Source: Sphaerolaimus hirsutus (Eukaryota; Nematoda; Chromadorea; Monhysterida; Sphaerolaimidae). From it: a stretch of 64,000 nucleotides of DNA. A program made the translations under genes and the position numbers. The notes under the pieces are model-generated. The model did not search any database. It was given only the letters and a program-made list of their open reading frames with translations, and was not told the DNA's origin. The stretch covers positions 7,747,206 through 7,811,205 of the forward strand of contig OZ038459.1 in assembly GCA_964036195.1 (NCBI GenBank), written 5' to 3'. Each line of letters begins with the position of its first letter. Position 1 is the stretch's first letter. This document shows positions 42,467-54,400 of this stretch, piece by piece.

Positions 42467-45400
42467 TGTAATGCCTGTTCGCGCTGGGTCAGCGCTCAAA
42501 AGGTCGGTATAGTATGTAATGCGATAATCGACGGCGGGCCACCAAAGTGCCAGACCTATGTCTCTGGGACGGTGACCCAGCGCCAATTAACGCATACAAG
42601 CCCTAATTATGGCGCTTTAGCCGCCGGAAATGCCACACGGGCCATCTTTACACCAAAGCGACGTCATTGCGACGTCGCCCTATATGAAACCTAACTTATA
42701 GGGAACTTACGGCGCAACGAACGCCAACTATGGTAATTGGCGCCAGATCACCAAAGTGCCAGACCTACGCCTCTGGGACGGTGATTAAGCGCTAATTACC
42801 ATAGAACTGTATATCGATGGCGCTATGTCGCCGGCCCTAATTGGCAAAACGGCCTGGTTAGCCGTATTTAGTCGTGAAAAGTCCCGGGTGACGTCATTTG
42901 ACACCACCGGGAACGGAACCCAACTTTTGTGAAACTTACGGCGCTTTCATTAAAAAGAAAAGCAGCGCCGAGTAAAAACTGTGTTTCCCCGAGTGTGGCG
43001 GCCGAACGAGCGCCGGCGAACGACTCCAACGGCCGCGACAGCGCCGCGCCGCCGCCATTCGATGACCGCCGACCGCCGGAACCCGGGAGAGGGGGGATTT
43101 TTGGTGTTTTGGGTGGTTTTTGTGAAAGTGTCGAATCGGTCATTTCTGGCCGAGTGCCAACTTCCGGAAAATGGCACCAAGTGTATTTTTGAGGGGGTTT
43201 AAGTGCTGCCGCCGTGTTTTGGCGACAGTTTATCGCTCAAAACTTGTAAATTTACCCCTTACCCAGTTCCCCCCGACCGTCCACGACAGCGACCGCCGGA
43301 AACGTCCGCGGAGCGACGAACTTCGGCCGCTTAGAGAGTTTTCGGTGGGAGTGGCCACCGGAAGGGATGGCCCCGATAGCTCCTGAAGCCTACGTCCTTC
43401 GGAGTAGAGACGGGTCACCCCTTCTGGAGGGGTATGTGCCTTAAGTTAGAAATAGTAAAATAGGGAGCGGCCCGATAGCTCCTGAAGTCTACGTCCTTCG
43501 GAGTAGAGACGGGCCAATCCCAAAGGAAATTGGAAGAGTGCCAAAAAGGCAGTTTTTGTGTGTAATTTGGCACATATCCCGTAGCCACTGCTGCCACAGG
43601 GAGGAGTTTGTGATGTTTTAGGCTGTAGGTTGTAGGAGTAGGTTTAGGAAGTAGGTGCGCGGTAGGTGCCGCGGTTTGTGATTTATTGAGTATGTATTTG
43701 TATTTATTTGCACTTAATTACCCACCTAACCCCCTTAGTTGTGATAATTGCATGTATTTTGTGATTGTGTTTTGTGTTTCGCACTATTTCTATGTTTCGC
43801 ATGTATTTCTGTGTTTTGCACTAAATTGCATGTGTTCGCACTTTTGCACCTTGTGTTCGCTCCACGTCAGTCGAATGGTACGCTGGTTTTGGACGAGCTC
43901 ACGTTGAGCACACACGGTTATTTTTGTATTTTTGTCCTTTGGCATTTGTTGCAGCTTTCGAGTAGCTTGTGGATTTGTTCGGCTTGTTTTTAATTGTATC
44001 AGGTTAATTTGGAGAGTTTCGCTCAGTTTAGTCACTTTAAGCTGTTAGTTTGCGCGTTTGCATTCGGTAGGTTACTGTAGGTATTCTGCTTTCTAGTTTG
44101 GCACAGTTCCAGGTTTGGTTTTATTAGCTGGCTGAGTGCCAGAAGAAAGGTGTTCCTGAATGTCAAGTCACCATTCCCCTGTTCCATTAAAAAGTAACCC
44201 TTGTGGTACATGGCTCTGTTCAGCTGAGGTCACTTATTTCTGGTACATTTTTGAATGCACTTTCGTGATTGGTTGGCTCCGCCCAGCTGCAAACCGGTTT
44301 TGGGCATTTCAGACCCATAAAAGAGAGCCCCAATCTTGTGATTATCATCAGTCTATTCAATCCAATTCTAATTACTAAGTCAGTGATTTACCAGCTGAAA
44401 TGAGCCTACCCTTGGTTATTCATTCTCTGCTAACTCTGGCATAGGCCTTCTCTTCCCTCTGCACGGTGACATTTAGGTTCACAGGGGCAGGAGTGGCCAC
44501 ACGGAGCTGCCGGTATAGCTAAGATAGGGTGTTGTATGGGGAGAACCCACCATCTGTGATGCTTACTGTACGTCTGGACCTCTGTGGACTTGTTTTAGGC
44601 GTAGTATAAGCTGAAGTAGGCTGTACACCTATTGACTCGCTCTAGGCTTTCGTAAGGGCCCAAACAGTTGTGCTACGTTGTTGTAGAATTACTTTTGATA
44701 GTGGTGCTGTGCCAAGCTAGGATTTAAGTACCTGGTCTTGTGTGGTCTCTTACCAGTGCATCGTACTGCTATCCTCACCTGTCTGGTTTAGCTTATATGA
44801 CCCTGAGTGTTATTTAGTCATTTTTATGTTAATGTTCTGATTTGGAAAGTTGAAAGGTAAATTGGAAATATTCAAGTACTTTGGAAACTTTAATTGTAAC
44901 GTTATCCGAGAAACCCAATTAGTGTAATTCAAGCTTACTCTGGTGCAACAATTCTCTACTTAATCTATTGGCTCATTCCAGCTAGTGGATCTAATTATTT
45001 CTAATTCTAGTTTGTGAATCGTGATGGAAGTTGCTTTTATTTGCTTGCATTCGAGTGATGTTCAGTTGTCGGTTTTCGAGGCGTGGGCTAATCTTGTTTC
45101 TGTTTCTGAAAGTGCGCCAAGTTCTGAAGGTTTCTGGGATGTTGATGATTTGGAAACGGGCCCAGTTTTTGATGGTTTTGAACCCGTGTCGGAATTGTTT
45201 CAAATTCAGCGAAGGGCCACGTATGCGGACAAGGTTCAGGGCGCTGGCGATTTTGTTGTTGATTCCGTTTTGCCCAATGGCGAGATAATTAGTGATGCTT
45301 CTCAGCAGTGGTTGCTTGATCACTTGATCATGGAGCCAGCTTTTATTGAACCCGGAATTTGTGGTGTTTCTGAGAAAACCGCTGAAAGGCTGAAGACAGT

Positions 45401-45948
45401 TGTGCAGCCTAGAAACCTTTGGTATTTGGTGGGTAAGAAGGGGAAATTACAGCCGCACGTTATCCGCCGCAAGCTTTTGCAATTTGCGCGACCGGACTTT
45501 GTTAGCTGTGGCAACCAAGTAGACCGAAAAGTTCCGAAGCCTACGTCCTTCGGAATAGCTAGGTCAAAAGGCACCAAGCTAGTGAAGTTTGGCAGACAGG
45601 ATTCCCGCGCACGCGCCAAGCGTAGGGCTTGTAGGGCAGTTGTTGAGCGCCCAGTGGACATCATGTCGCTCGTTGAATGGTCGGAATTGTGCGATTATTT
45701 GGTTGGCGTGTTGCCATCGTTTGTCGTTCCATGCGTGCAAAAGGTAACCAAGTCCCCCGTTAGGTGCTGTAGATTTGGCGTAATTATGCAGGATGGGCTG
45801 CATGAGCGCATCATTGAGAGTTCTGACGAATATGGGCATTGCCCAAGGTGCTGTTATTTGTCCCATAATGGTGATGTTGCAAGCCCCGGGGATGTATCGT
45901 ATTTTATTAGAAGCAAGGTTGCAAGACCCGGGGGGTTATATTATTATA
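42467..45948 (+). repeat. 3' LTR of Gypsy element
   Basis: About 3482 bp. It starts with a TGTAATGC-flanked 48-bp segment absent from the 5' LTR and then aligns with 28778-32210 at an offset of 13737-13738. It ends TTATATTATTATA against MITE sequence. It carries copies of hairpins 1-5. Confidence 0.9.
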
Positions 45949-45989
45949 CTGGGACTGGGATTTGCCGAACCATGTACCAGGTGTGCTGA
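45021..45989 (+). CDS. Upstream ORF, intact-frame copy in the 3' LTR (C-terminally truncated)
   Basis: The same protein as at 31284 without the frameshift: 309 codons within the LTR, then about 13 codons of MITE and BEL-LTR sequence to a chance stop. It shows that the ancestral frame was open across the 3' part of the LTR. No known domain. As a 3' LTR copy it is not expected to be expressed in its natural context. Confidence 0.6.
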   Translation: MMEVAFICLHSSDVQLSVFEAWANLVSVSESAPSSEGFWDVDDLETGPVFDGFEPVSELFQIQRRATYADKVQGAGDFVVDSVLPNGEIISDASQQWLLDHLIMEPAFIEPGICGVSEKTAERLKTVVQPRNLWYLVGKKGKLQPHVIRRKLLQFARPDFVSCGNQVDRKVPKPTSFGIARSKGTKLVKFGRQDSRARAKRRACRAVVERPVDIMSLVEWSELCDYLVGVLPSFVVPCVQKVTKSPVRCCRFGVIMQDGLHERIIESSDEYGHCPRCCYLSHNGDVASPGDVSYFIRSKVARPGGLYYYTGTGICRTMYQVC

Positions 45990-47243
45990 CCGTGGCAAAA
46001 TGGATGGATAAAGAAATACAGAGAATTGATAATTAGGCTCATATTTGCACATTTATTTATTTGCACTATTTTACATTTTATACACTATATTAATTTACCA
46101 CGCAAATTGTATTTCCTGCACTATATTATTTACCCATGGAGAATATTCGATTAGGAAAGTGTTCTATAAGATATTGATAGGTTTATGTTGAATGTTTAGG
46201 TTAAAAGGTCAAATAAGTTATTATTAGGTGTATTAATATGAAATTAGGCTCATTCAACTCGCCGTAATTTTCTGATCATTATTATATATACATTTACATG
46301 GTTTACTTGCAATTTGGGAAAGTCAAAAGTTGTAAATATTTATGTGCCACGTATTTATTTAGGCCAGCGTCCTAATAGAGAAATAGTGCCCTGTGCGTAA
46401 CTAGCATTTTCTGTATGAATTTACGAAGCCCTTCGCGTAGACATAATTATAATACCCTGCTCAAGCCGAATGTATTATAGACCCTACTCAATTACAATAC
46501 CTATTTACCTCGAATAAGTCCCAATTTTGTTAGATTATTCAACATACGTTTCCAGGAAGTGATTATTATTATTATGTTGAATATACCTTATTCTATTTAC
46601 GTCATTAGGAACATTTACACCACTATTTACAATTTCCAAACCCTATTTTATTAGTTCCAATGTGCGTCAATGTTTTCTGACAAATTGAATCAAATTAGTA
46701 AATTGGCCGAGTTTGCCGACTTCGCGCCTCGTAAGATTAATAGTTTTTCTATTAACCCAATTTGTACCTGGTATTTCTTTACCATAAGTATTTGAATGTA
46801 TGCCCGCGCAGTATGAGGCAACTGTTTCGTCTAGATATGTTTATTTGTTGCATTTGTGACTTATTTGTGTATTTGTATTAGGAAATTACTGTAGCTGTTT
46901 TTCTATACATGATTTCCGTGTCTTAGCTACTTTGAAAGTTTTTACTTCAGTCTGCGGACCCCAAGCTACTGAACGAAAATAAGCTAGCGATAGAAACTTC
47001 GAATAGGAAGCTCGCTAGGCTTTGCGCTTTTGTAACACGCTGTATCTGATCGAAATAAAGTACCTGAAACAATTCGAACCCCCTTTTTCAACACTCAACT
47101 ACGAAATAAACTCAACTTGGCTGTCGACAAGTGGACGTTCGGCTACAACGGGAAATCAACCACTCTAAAGGCCGTTTCTCACTACGGTCTTGGAGCAGCC
47201 GGATTCGGTGGTAGAAGACGCTGACTTCGGTGGCTTCATCACA
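45982..47243 (+). repeat. 5' LTR of BEL element
   Basis: 1262 bp, TG...CA, with a polyadenylation-type AATAAA near 47054. The primer-binding site TGGCGCAGCGAGCAGGG follows immediately at 47244. Confidence 0.92.
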
Positions 47244-47260
47244 TGGCGCAGCGAGCAGGG
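47244..47260 (+). promoter_or_regulatory. Primer-binding site of BEL element
   Basis: TGGCGCAGCGAGCAGGG directly adjoins the LTR CA. The TGG matches a tRNA CCA end. The tRNA is not identified. Confidence 0.7.
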
Positions 47261-48472
47261 TGATTGCATGACATTGTGCTATCACCAAGCCGGAACGAAC
47301 ATTGTGCGGCAGTTGGCAGAACTTCAAAAGTCCTGCTGAACATCAATTTGGCCTTGGCTGAGCGTTGGCTGTTGATTTGCAGACAGCATTGTGCCAAAGT
47401 CACGGCACTCCTGTCTACATCCTGGGAGCGGTTCTACGCTCACGCGCGGAGGACACTGGAGTTCTGACAGACCTGTCAGGATTTCAGGCAGCTTTCACCA
47501 GTGTTCTGGCAAGGTGCTAGACGCTGGGCGGCACCGGCATTTGACAAGGAGTCATTGTCGGACGGTGGTCAAACTTTCGGTGGACGCTCCTGGACATCTG
47601 GACGCCAGTGACCGCTCACACGTCCTTCCTATGCCAAGGGAGGGTGACCAGACGGAGACAGGATCGCCACAGAGCCACGCTAGTCAAAGGGCTGTTTTTT
47701 GGGCATTCGCGGAGGTCCCTCGCTCCACTGGGTAAGAGTGGACTCATACCTCGGAAGTGCAAAAGTAGGGGTATCAGTGTACAAAGGGCTGTAGCTGACA
47801 GAGGGCTGTAGCTGACAGAGAGTGGATTTGAAAACCAAGTATTAGGATACTTGGTAGCGTGTAGGGGCTTTGCGGAGCTCCCGTCAAATATACACGCTGT
47901 GCCTGCTCGGTACCATCAGATCAGACAGCACAAAAGTGCCAGAATACTGCATTGCACAGGCGCAATTGCAGAGCAGTGTACAGAAACACTGCCCAGAATC
48001 AGAAAGTGCACCAGAGTGCACAGAAACGTGTCACAGGCGACACGGCAAGCGCAGCACTGCGCACAGCGGCACAGGAGCCGCTCAGGAAAGCAAGTGGCCG
48101 GCGTGGTCACAAGGCACACAGGCGTGCCAGAAAGAGCGCCAGAGCGCTCAGAAAGAGTGTGTACGGACCCTCTTTGGGCGCACACTGCTGGGCAAAGAAC
48201 TTGTTTATTGTCCAGGTAGATTTGACCGGTGTGTTGAAGTCAACGCGTGTAAACAATCACGTCAGGGGCTTTAGGAACACACCTGGTGCCAGTGTAGTAA
48301 AGGTCAACGCGTGAGAACACGTCAGGGGCCTGTAGGACTGCATTGGTATTGTGCGTGGCACAACAAATCCGTGGTGCACAGAGCACTACACAGAAAGACG
48401 CAGAGAAGCGTCCCAAGCGTCACAGGCAACGCACTATAAAGAGAAACAGTGAAGGAAAATTCATCAGCAAGA
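47261..48472 (+). other. BEL 5' leader
   Basis: 1.2 kb between the primer-binding site and the start codon. It holds a tandem GGGCTGTAGCTGACAGA (47788-47820) and two copies of a GTCAACGCGTG...CACGTCAGGGGC block (48239-48272 and 48302-48330). Open frames here show no domain. A packaging role is a guess. Confidence 0.5.
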
Positions 48473-51400
48473 ATGGTTTCACCAACGGGTCACATCAGAA
48501 AGACCCTGGGGCCAGCAAAGCACAGGGTGGAAAGTAGATTGGCAAGAGAATTTGCCAAATATGACCTGGAACTATTTGCGGAAGCATCAAAGGATGATAA
48601 GAGAACAGAGATGAGAAGAGTGATTGCATCTGTCAAACAGGAGGGTGCAAAATTGGAAAGTGCAATGAATGCAGTGAGAACTCAATTTGACGCATGGAGG
48701 GATATCGTCAAGGACATTGACAAACCCGACCAGATGGAACAAGAACAGAAGATATACCAAGACTCATATGAGGAATATGCAAACATGTCAGACTTGGTGA
48801 CACAGAAAATTGCAGCCATGAATGTATACATCGAAGAGTTGCAAGATATGATCCAGCAACTGAGTGGAAGTACCATGTATGAAGTCAATACAGCATTCAT
48901 ACAGCAGATGGCTGCCCAGATGGCTCTGACAGCTCAGGGAGCTGCTCCGGGGGCCAGTTCAACTAATGCGACCACAGCAAAGAGCGTCAAATTGCAGAAA
49001 CTGGAAGTGGAACAGTTTACTGGGGAAATTGTCAAATTTCGATCATGGTGGCAAATGTTCGAATCCCACATCCACAATCGGACAGATTTGGAGGACATTT
49101 CCAAGTTCTCATACTTGAGGAGCTTGCTGAAAGGCTCAGCATTTGGCATGATCAGTGGACTGAGTGTGACCGCAGAAAATTATGCACCCGCAATTGCAAT
49201 GCTCAAAAAGAGATATGACCAGCCAGTTGTGGTCAGAAACACGCTGATGAGTAATATCATGAAGCTGCGACAGGCCAGGAATACCTGTCAGGATATGAGA
49301 ATTTTGTTTGATGCAATTGAAAGGCTGCTCCAGCAGTTGGAGTCACTGGGAGAATCAGTGGAGCATCCAATGCTGTTGAGCCAGCTGCAACAGAAAGTAC
49401 CACCCGAGGTTCTCAGAGAAATTCAGAAGGAACAGGGAACTGAGGAAGCCTTGACGGTGGAGATATTCAGAAAGCTGTTTGGCAAGCAGCTAGCGCTCAG
49501 TGAGGCTGTACAGCACGCACAGCAAACTGAGGCACCAGTTCAGCAATCGCGCCAGGGATTCGGGAATAATCCACGCGCACAGCAATTCAGTAATAGATTC
49601 CAAGGCAATGGGAATCGATTCAGAGGGCCAGAGAACCCAAGGACCAGCACAGGGAGCATGTCTGTGATCCAGAATGGTCAGAGTGCACCACAGGCTGGAT
49701 TCATGAATCCTGGGAGGCCATGTGTGTTCTGCAATGACACACAGCAATTACACTTTAATGATAAGTGTCCAAAGTTCAAAACTGCCAGAGAAAGGAGAGT
49801 GATTTTGTCAAAGGCAGAGCGATGCCTGAGATGCCTGCAGAAAGGGCATTACATGAATCAATGTCAATTTACAAGAAGTTGCTTCTATTGCAAGTCCAAT
49901 AGGCACCACACTGCGGTGTGCCCAGAGAAATTTGGTGACAATAGCAATGGAAACGCTGGACGGCAAATTCCAGCATTCAAAGCAAATGGTCAACAGAGTG
50001 GCCAGCAATTCGCAAACAATGGCAGAAAGTCTGTGCCGACGGCCGGTCGACCAGCACAGAGTCAACAGAGAAAGGCCACAGTGAATTGTGTCACTGTGGA
50101 AGAAGCTGGACCAGAAATGGTGGAGACAGAAACCATATCCAGCACAGTGGTTACAGAACCAAATACAAAGCAACAAAATACGTCAGTGAACCTGTCAGTA
50201 AACAGGAATATGTCAATGTTGATGACAGCCAGAACCGTGATTGAGGCTTCAGAAATGGATACAGAGATGGAGCCTGAACAGCCACCACTACAGATTCAAG
50301 CGTTCCTGGACACAGGATCCCAGGGAACGTACATGTCAGAAAAAGTGGCCAAGAAACTCAATTTGAAGAGTACAGGTGAACACCACATCCAGGTGTACAC
50401 ATTCGGAAATGAAAAGCCGCACTATAAAGTAGTACAGCAAGTGGAATTCAGAATGAGGCTCAGAAATGGCCAGAAAGTTGATATGGTGGCTGATGTGGTC
50501 CCGACGTTGACCACAGAACAAGTCAAAGTGCCTGTGTCAGAACAGGACGAAAAGTACTTGCAGAAGTACTTCCCGGATGAGAGTTACTTTGCAGACAGAA
50601 TTCCCAAGGAAAAAGGGACAGAGTGCAAGTTCAAGCCAGACATTATAGTGGGCTTGAATTATTTCTGGGACTTGATGTCCAGAAACACCAGCACCACCAG
50701 ACTTCCGTCAGGATTGTATGTCATTCCATCAGAATTGGGATTGCTGATGGGAGGTGGGCAGCTGACGAGCAACAGAAATCAATGGACCACGGATGGCGCA
50801 TATCCGGTGGTGGTCAATACAATTGTGCATCAAATTCAGAGAGAAAAGTGGTACAAGGAAGCACCGTTGTCAATTGCTCCTGTACCAAATGTCAAAGATA
50901 TGGATAGACTGGATACCATTGGCATAATGGACCAGCCAGACCTCGTCGAGGATGATGAGGCCATCAAGCAATTCAATGAGAGTGTACAGAGAAACCCAGA
51001 TGGACGGTACTCTGTCAAGTTCATGTACAAGCCAAATTTGCATGAACTCCCAGATAACAAAGCAATGGCGTTCAAGAGGTTCAGATACCTCACCAACAGG
51101 CTCAAGAGAGACCCAGAATTACTGGAGAAAATTCAGGCAATCATGAAAGCACAAGAGAAGCAAGGAGTAATTGAGAAAGTCCAAGAGGATATTATGGATG
51201 GCAGAAAGTTCCATATTTTGCCTCATCAACCAGTGATAACGCCAGAGAAAACTACCACAAAGGTCAGAGAGGTATATGATGCCTCAGCGAAACCGCCAGG
51301 CATGCCAAGCTTGAATGAATGCATGTACCGCGGTCCAGTTATACTACCACAGCTGGTAGGGATGCTGATGCGATTCCGATTGCATGGAATTGCACTGGTC

Positions 51401-54400
51401 GCAGACATAGAGAAAGCGTTTCTGCAGATTAGTCTGCAGGACAGTGACAGAGATGTGACAAGATTTCTGTGGTACAAGGATCCCACGAAACCAGCCATGG
51501 AGGACAACATTCAGATTTACAGATTTGCCAGAGTGCCATTTGGTATAATCTGCAGCCCAGCACTGCTGGCACTGACAGTCAGATACCACCTGAATCAAGC
51601 TGACACAGAAAATGCAAAATTGATTGATGAAAATCTGTATGTGGATAATTTGATCCTTAGTGTGGACACAGAGCAGAAAGCAATCGAATTGTACCAGGAA
51701 TCCAAAGTGCTGTTCGCAGAGGCGCAAATGAATCTGAGAGAATGGAACAGCAACAACAAGAACTTTACATGGCAATTGGCAGAGTCAGATGTGGCCAAAG
51801 AAATTATCACAACAGTCCTAGGAATGAAATGGGACACAGAAAGCGACCAGATGTGGCTGAAAACGCCAAAGACAGTTCAGCAATCACAATTATCAGAAAC
51901 TGACCAGAAAATCAAACTTCCCACAAAAAGGACAGTTGCAAAGGTGACCGCAGGATGTTTTGATCCAATGGGACTCGTTAGTCCTGTCCTACTGCCAGCA
52001 AAGAGATTTTTGCAGACGTTATGGCATTCAGGACCAAGTGCCAAAGAATGGGATACCCCCCTGTCTGAGGAACAGACAGCAATTTGGCAGCAATTGGAGA
52101 CAGAGTTGCTCAAAGTTGGACAGATCAAGTTCAACAGAAATTTGAATTATCAGAGTGGTGCAGATGCACAACTGCACATCTTCGTCGATGCCTCAGCAAT
52201 GGCATACAGCGCAGCGGCATACATATGCCAGAAAACAGAAAATGACAGCGGCACGTCAAGCCTGCTGTACTCCAGATTGAGACTAGCTCCAAAGAAACCA
52301 GAAGTGACAATTCCACGGCTGGAATTGTTAGCAATGTTGATCGGCAGCAGAATGTCAAAGTTTATTCACAAAGAGCTCAAGGACGTCAAATTCAGTCAAA
52401 CAGTTGTATGGTCAGATTCAACCTGTTGTCTTAAGTGGCTAACAACAGCGAAGCCACTGGCATGTTTTGTCAAGAACAGATTGGATGAAATTAGGAAAAT
52501 TCAGAGTAAGACAGAGAACATGCACATCAGACACATTGCAGGACTGGAAAACCCAGCTGACATGGCCACAAGAGGCATGAATATGTCAGAGTTGGAAGGC
52601 AGTAACCTGTGGTGGAAGGGGCCAGAATGGCTAATGACTGGAGAATGGCCAGAGCCGAAAGTGGAACCAGTTACGCCAGAAGTAATGGCAGAAATCAAGA
52701 AAGAAGAGCTCAAGTTCCCAAAAGCCAGTCCAATTTACCTGGGCGCCACACAGCAAGTGGTCAGTGACCCAGATACCAGCAATGTGCAAGCTGACGAAAG
52801 CAAGCAAAGCAACCCGTTGGGAATTGAGATTCAGAGATTCTCATCACTGACAAAATTACTGAATGCAACAGTATACGTGATGAGATTTGTGCAACAGATG
52901 CACAAAAAGCGCAGAAGAAATGACAGTCAGAATGGATTGTCAGAAATCATGGAAAGTATCTGTGGTACAATAAAACCACAGGGAATTATCAGTATTGAAG
53001 AGAGAGAGATTGCATTGAAATATTGGATCAAAGTGACGCAACAAAATCGTTACAAAGGTGTGGCAGAGATTCTGGCAACAGGCCACAGCAAAGGCAGCCA
53101 CGATGGCAAGAAAGCAGCTGCAGACCAGCAGTTGATCAAATGGCTCAATGTGCAAATGCATCAGGATGGAATCCTGAAGTGCCACGGCAGAATGGAGCAT
53201 ACAGACCCACAGGAGGTCACAGTGCCACTCATACTGTTGCCAGCAATGGCTACAGTGACTCAGCTGATCGTCAGAGACCAGCATGAGAAGTTGATGCACG
53301 CAGGAGTGCAACACACATTGGCAGCGATCAGACAAAAGTACTGGATTACACAGGGCAGACGGGTGATCTACAATGTGACCAGAACCTGCCCAACCTGTAA
53401 GAAATTGGGAGCAAAGCCGTACCAGCTTCCACCAATGCCAGATTTACCAGAAACCAGAGTTCAGAGAGCCAGACCGTTCCAGTACACGGGCTTGGATTAT
53501 TTGGGACCAGTTTGGTACAAAGTGGACAAAGATCACAGGAAAATGTGGATCTGTTTGTTCACATGTATGGTGACACGTGCAGTTCACCTGGAAAGTGTGC
53601 TGGACATGACAGCACAGGAATTCCTGAATGCAGTCAGGAGATTCGTCGCCAGGCGTGGAAAGCCTGAGGCAGTGATTTCAGACAATGCGACGCAATTCAA
53701 ATTGACAGAGAAAGTGCTCAGCACAAGCACTGACAAGGCCATCAATACTGGAAAGGAATGGTCAGAAATGGTCAAAAGTGGAGCAATACAGACTTACTGC
53801 TCACAGCAACAAATCCAGTGGAACATGACTACTCCTATGGCACCATGGCAAGGAGGAGTCTATGAGAGAATGGTGGGCATCACCAAGAAACATTTCAAGG
53901 CAGCTGTGGGGCACAGAATGTTAACCCTGCAAGAATTGTTGACACTTCTGCCAGAAGTTGAGGCAGTAATCAACAGCAGGCCAATCTCTTACATCTATGG
54001 TGATGTAAAGAGCCTCAGAGTGCTGACGCCAAAGGACTTCCTGACAGGGGAAGGTCAGATTGGAGCACCACAGTTTGACACAGACAAAGATGGAGAATTT
54101 GTGCCCAGAATGGATAACGCAGCGAAACTGCAGAAATATTGGGAGACAACCCAGCAAACTTTGGATAAGTTCTGGGACTTGTGGCATCAAGAGTATATCC
54201 CAAGCTTGAGGGAAAGAACTCAGGTGACGCACAAACATGGCAGATTGACAGCGACTCAAGAACCCAAAGTGAATGAAGTTGTGCTGATTTATGAAGAGAA
54301 CATGCCCAGAGGTGCATGGAGGATGGGTTGCATTGAGCAGTTAGAGCCCAGCAAAGATGGACAGATTCGCTCAGCAAAAGTCAGAACTGCCAACAGAAAT

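Larger units (their letters stand above)
28778..45948 (+). mobile_element. Ty3/Gypsy LTR retrotransposon with 3.4-kb LTRs
   Basis: The LTRs span 28778-32210 and 42467-45948 and differ at about twenty sites by eye (below 1%), so the insertion is fairly young. A primer-binding site follows at 32212 and a purine tract precedes the 3' LTR. The order gag, protease, reverse transcriptase, RNase H, integrase marks Ty3/Gypsy. Flanks are ACCGG and ACTGG or CTGG, a possible imperfect duplication. Odd features are the LTR length, an ORF that begins in the LTR, two in-frame stops in gag-pol, and a family of covarying hairpins. This copy is probably not autonomous. Confidence 0.92.

Noticed and set aside
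47391-48314. Separate genes in the BEL leader
   Set aside because: Several overlapping short frames without domains, in a region expected to be untranslated leader.
48449-48451. GTG as the start of the BEL polyprotein
   Set aside because: In an animal mRNA the in-frame ATG at 48473 is the more likely start. Only eight codons differ.
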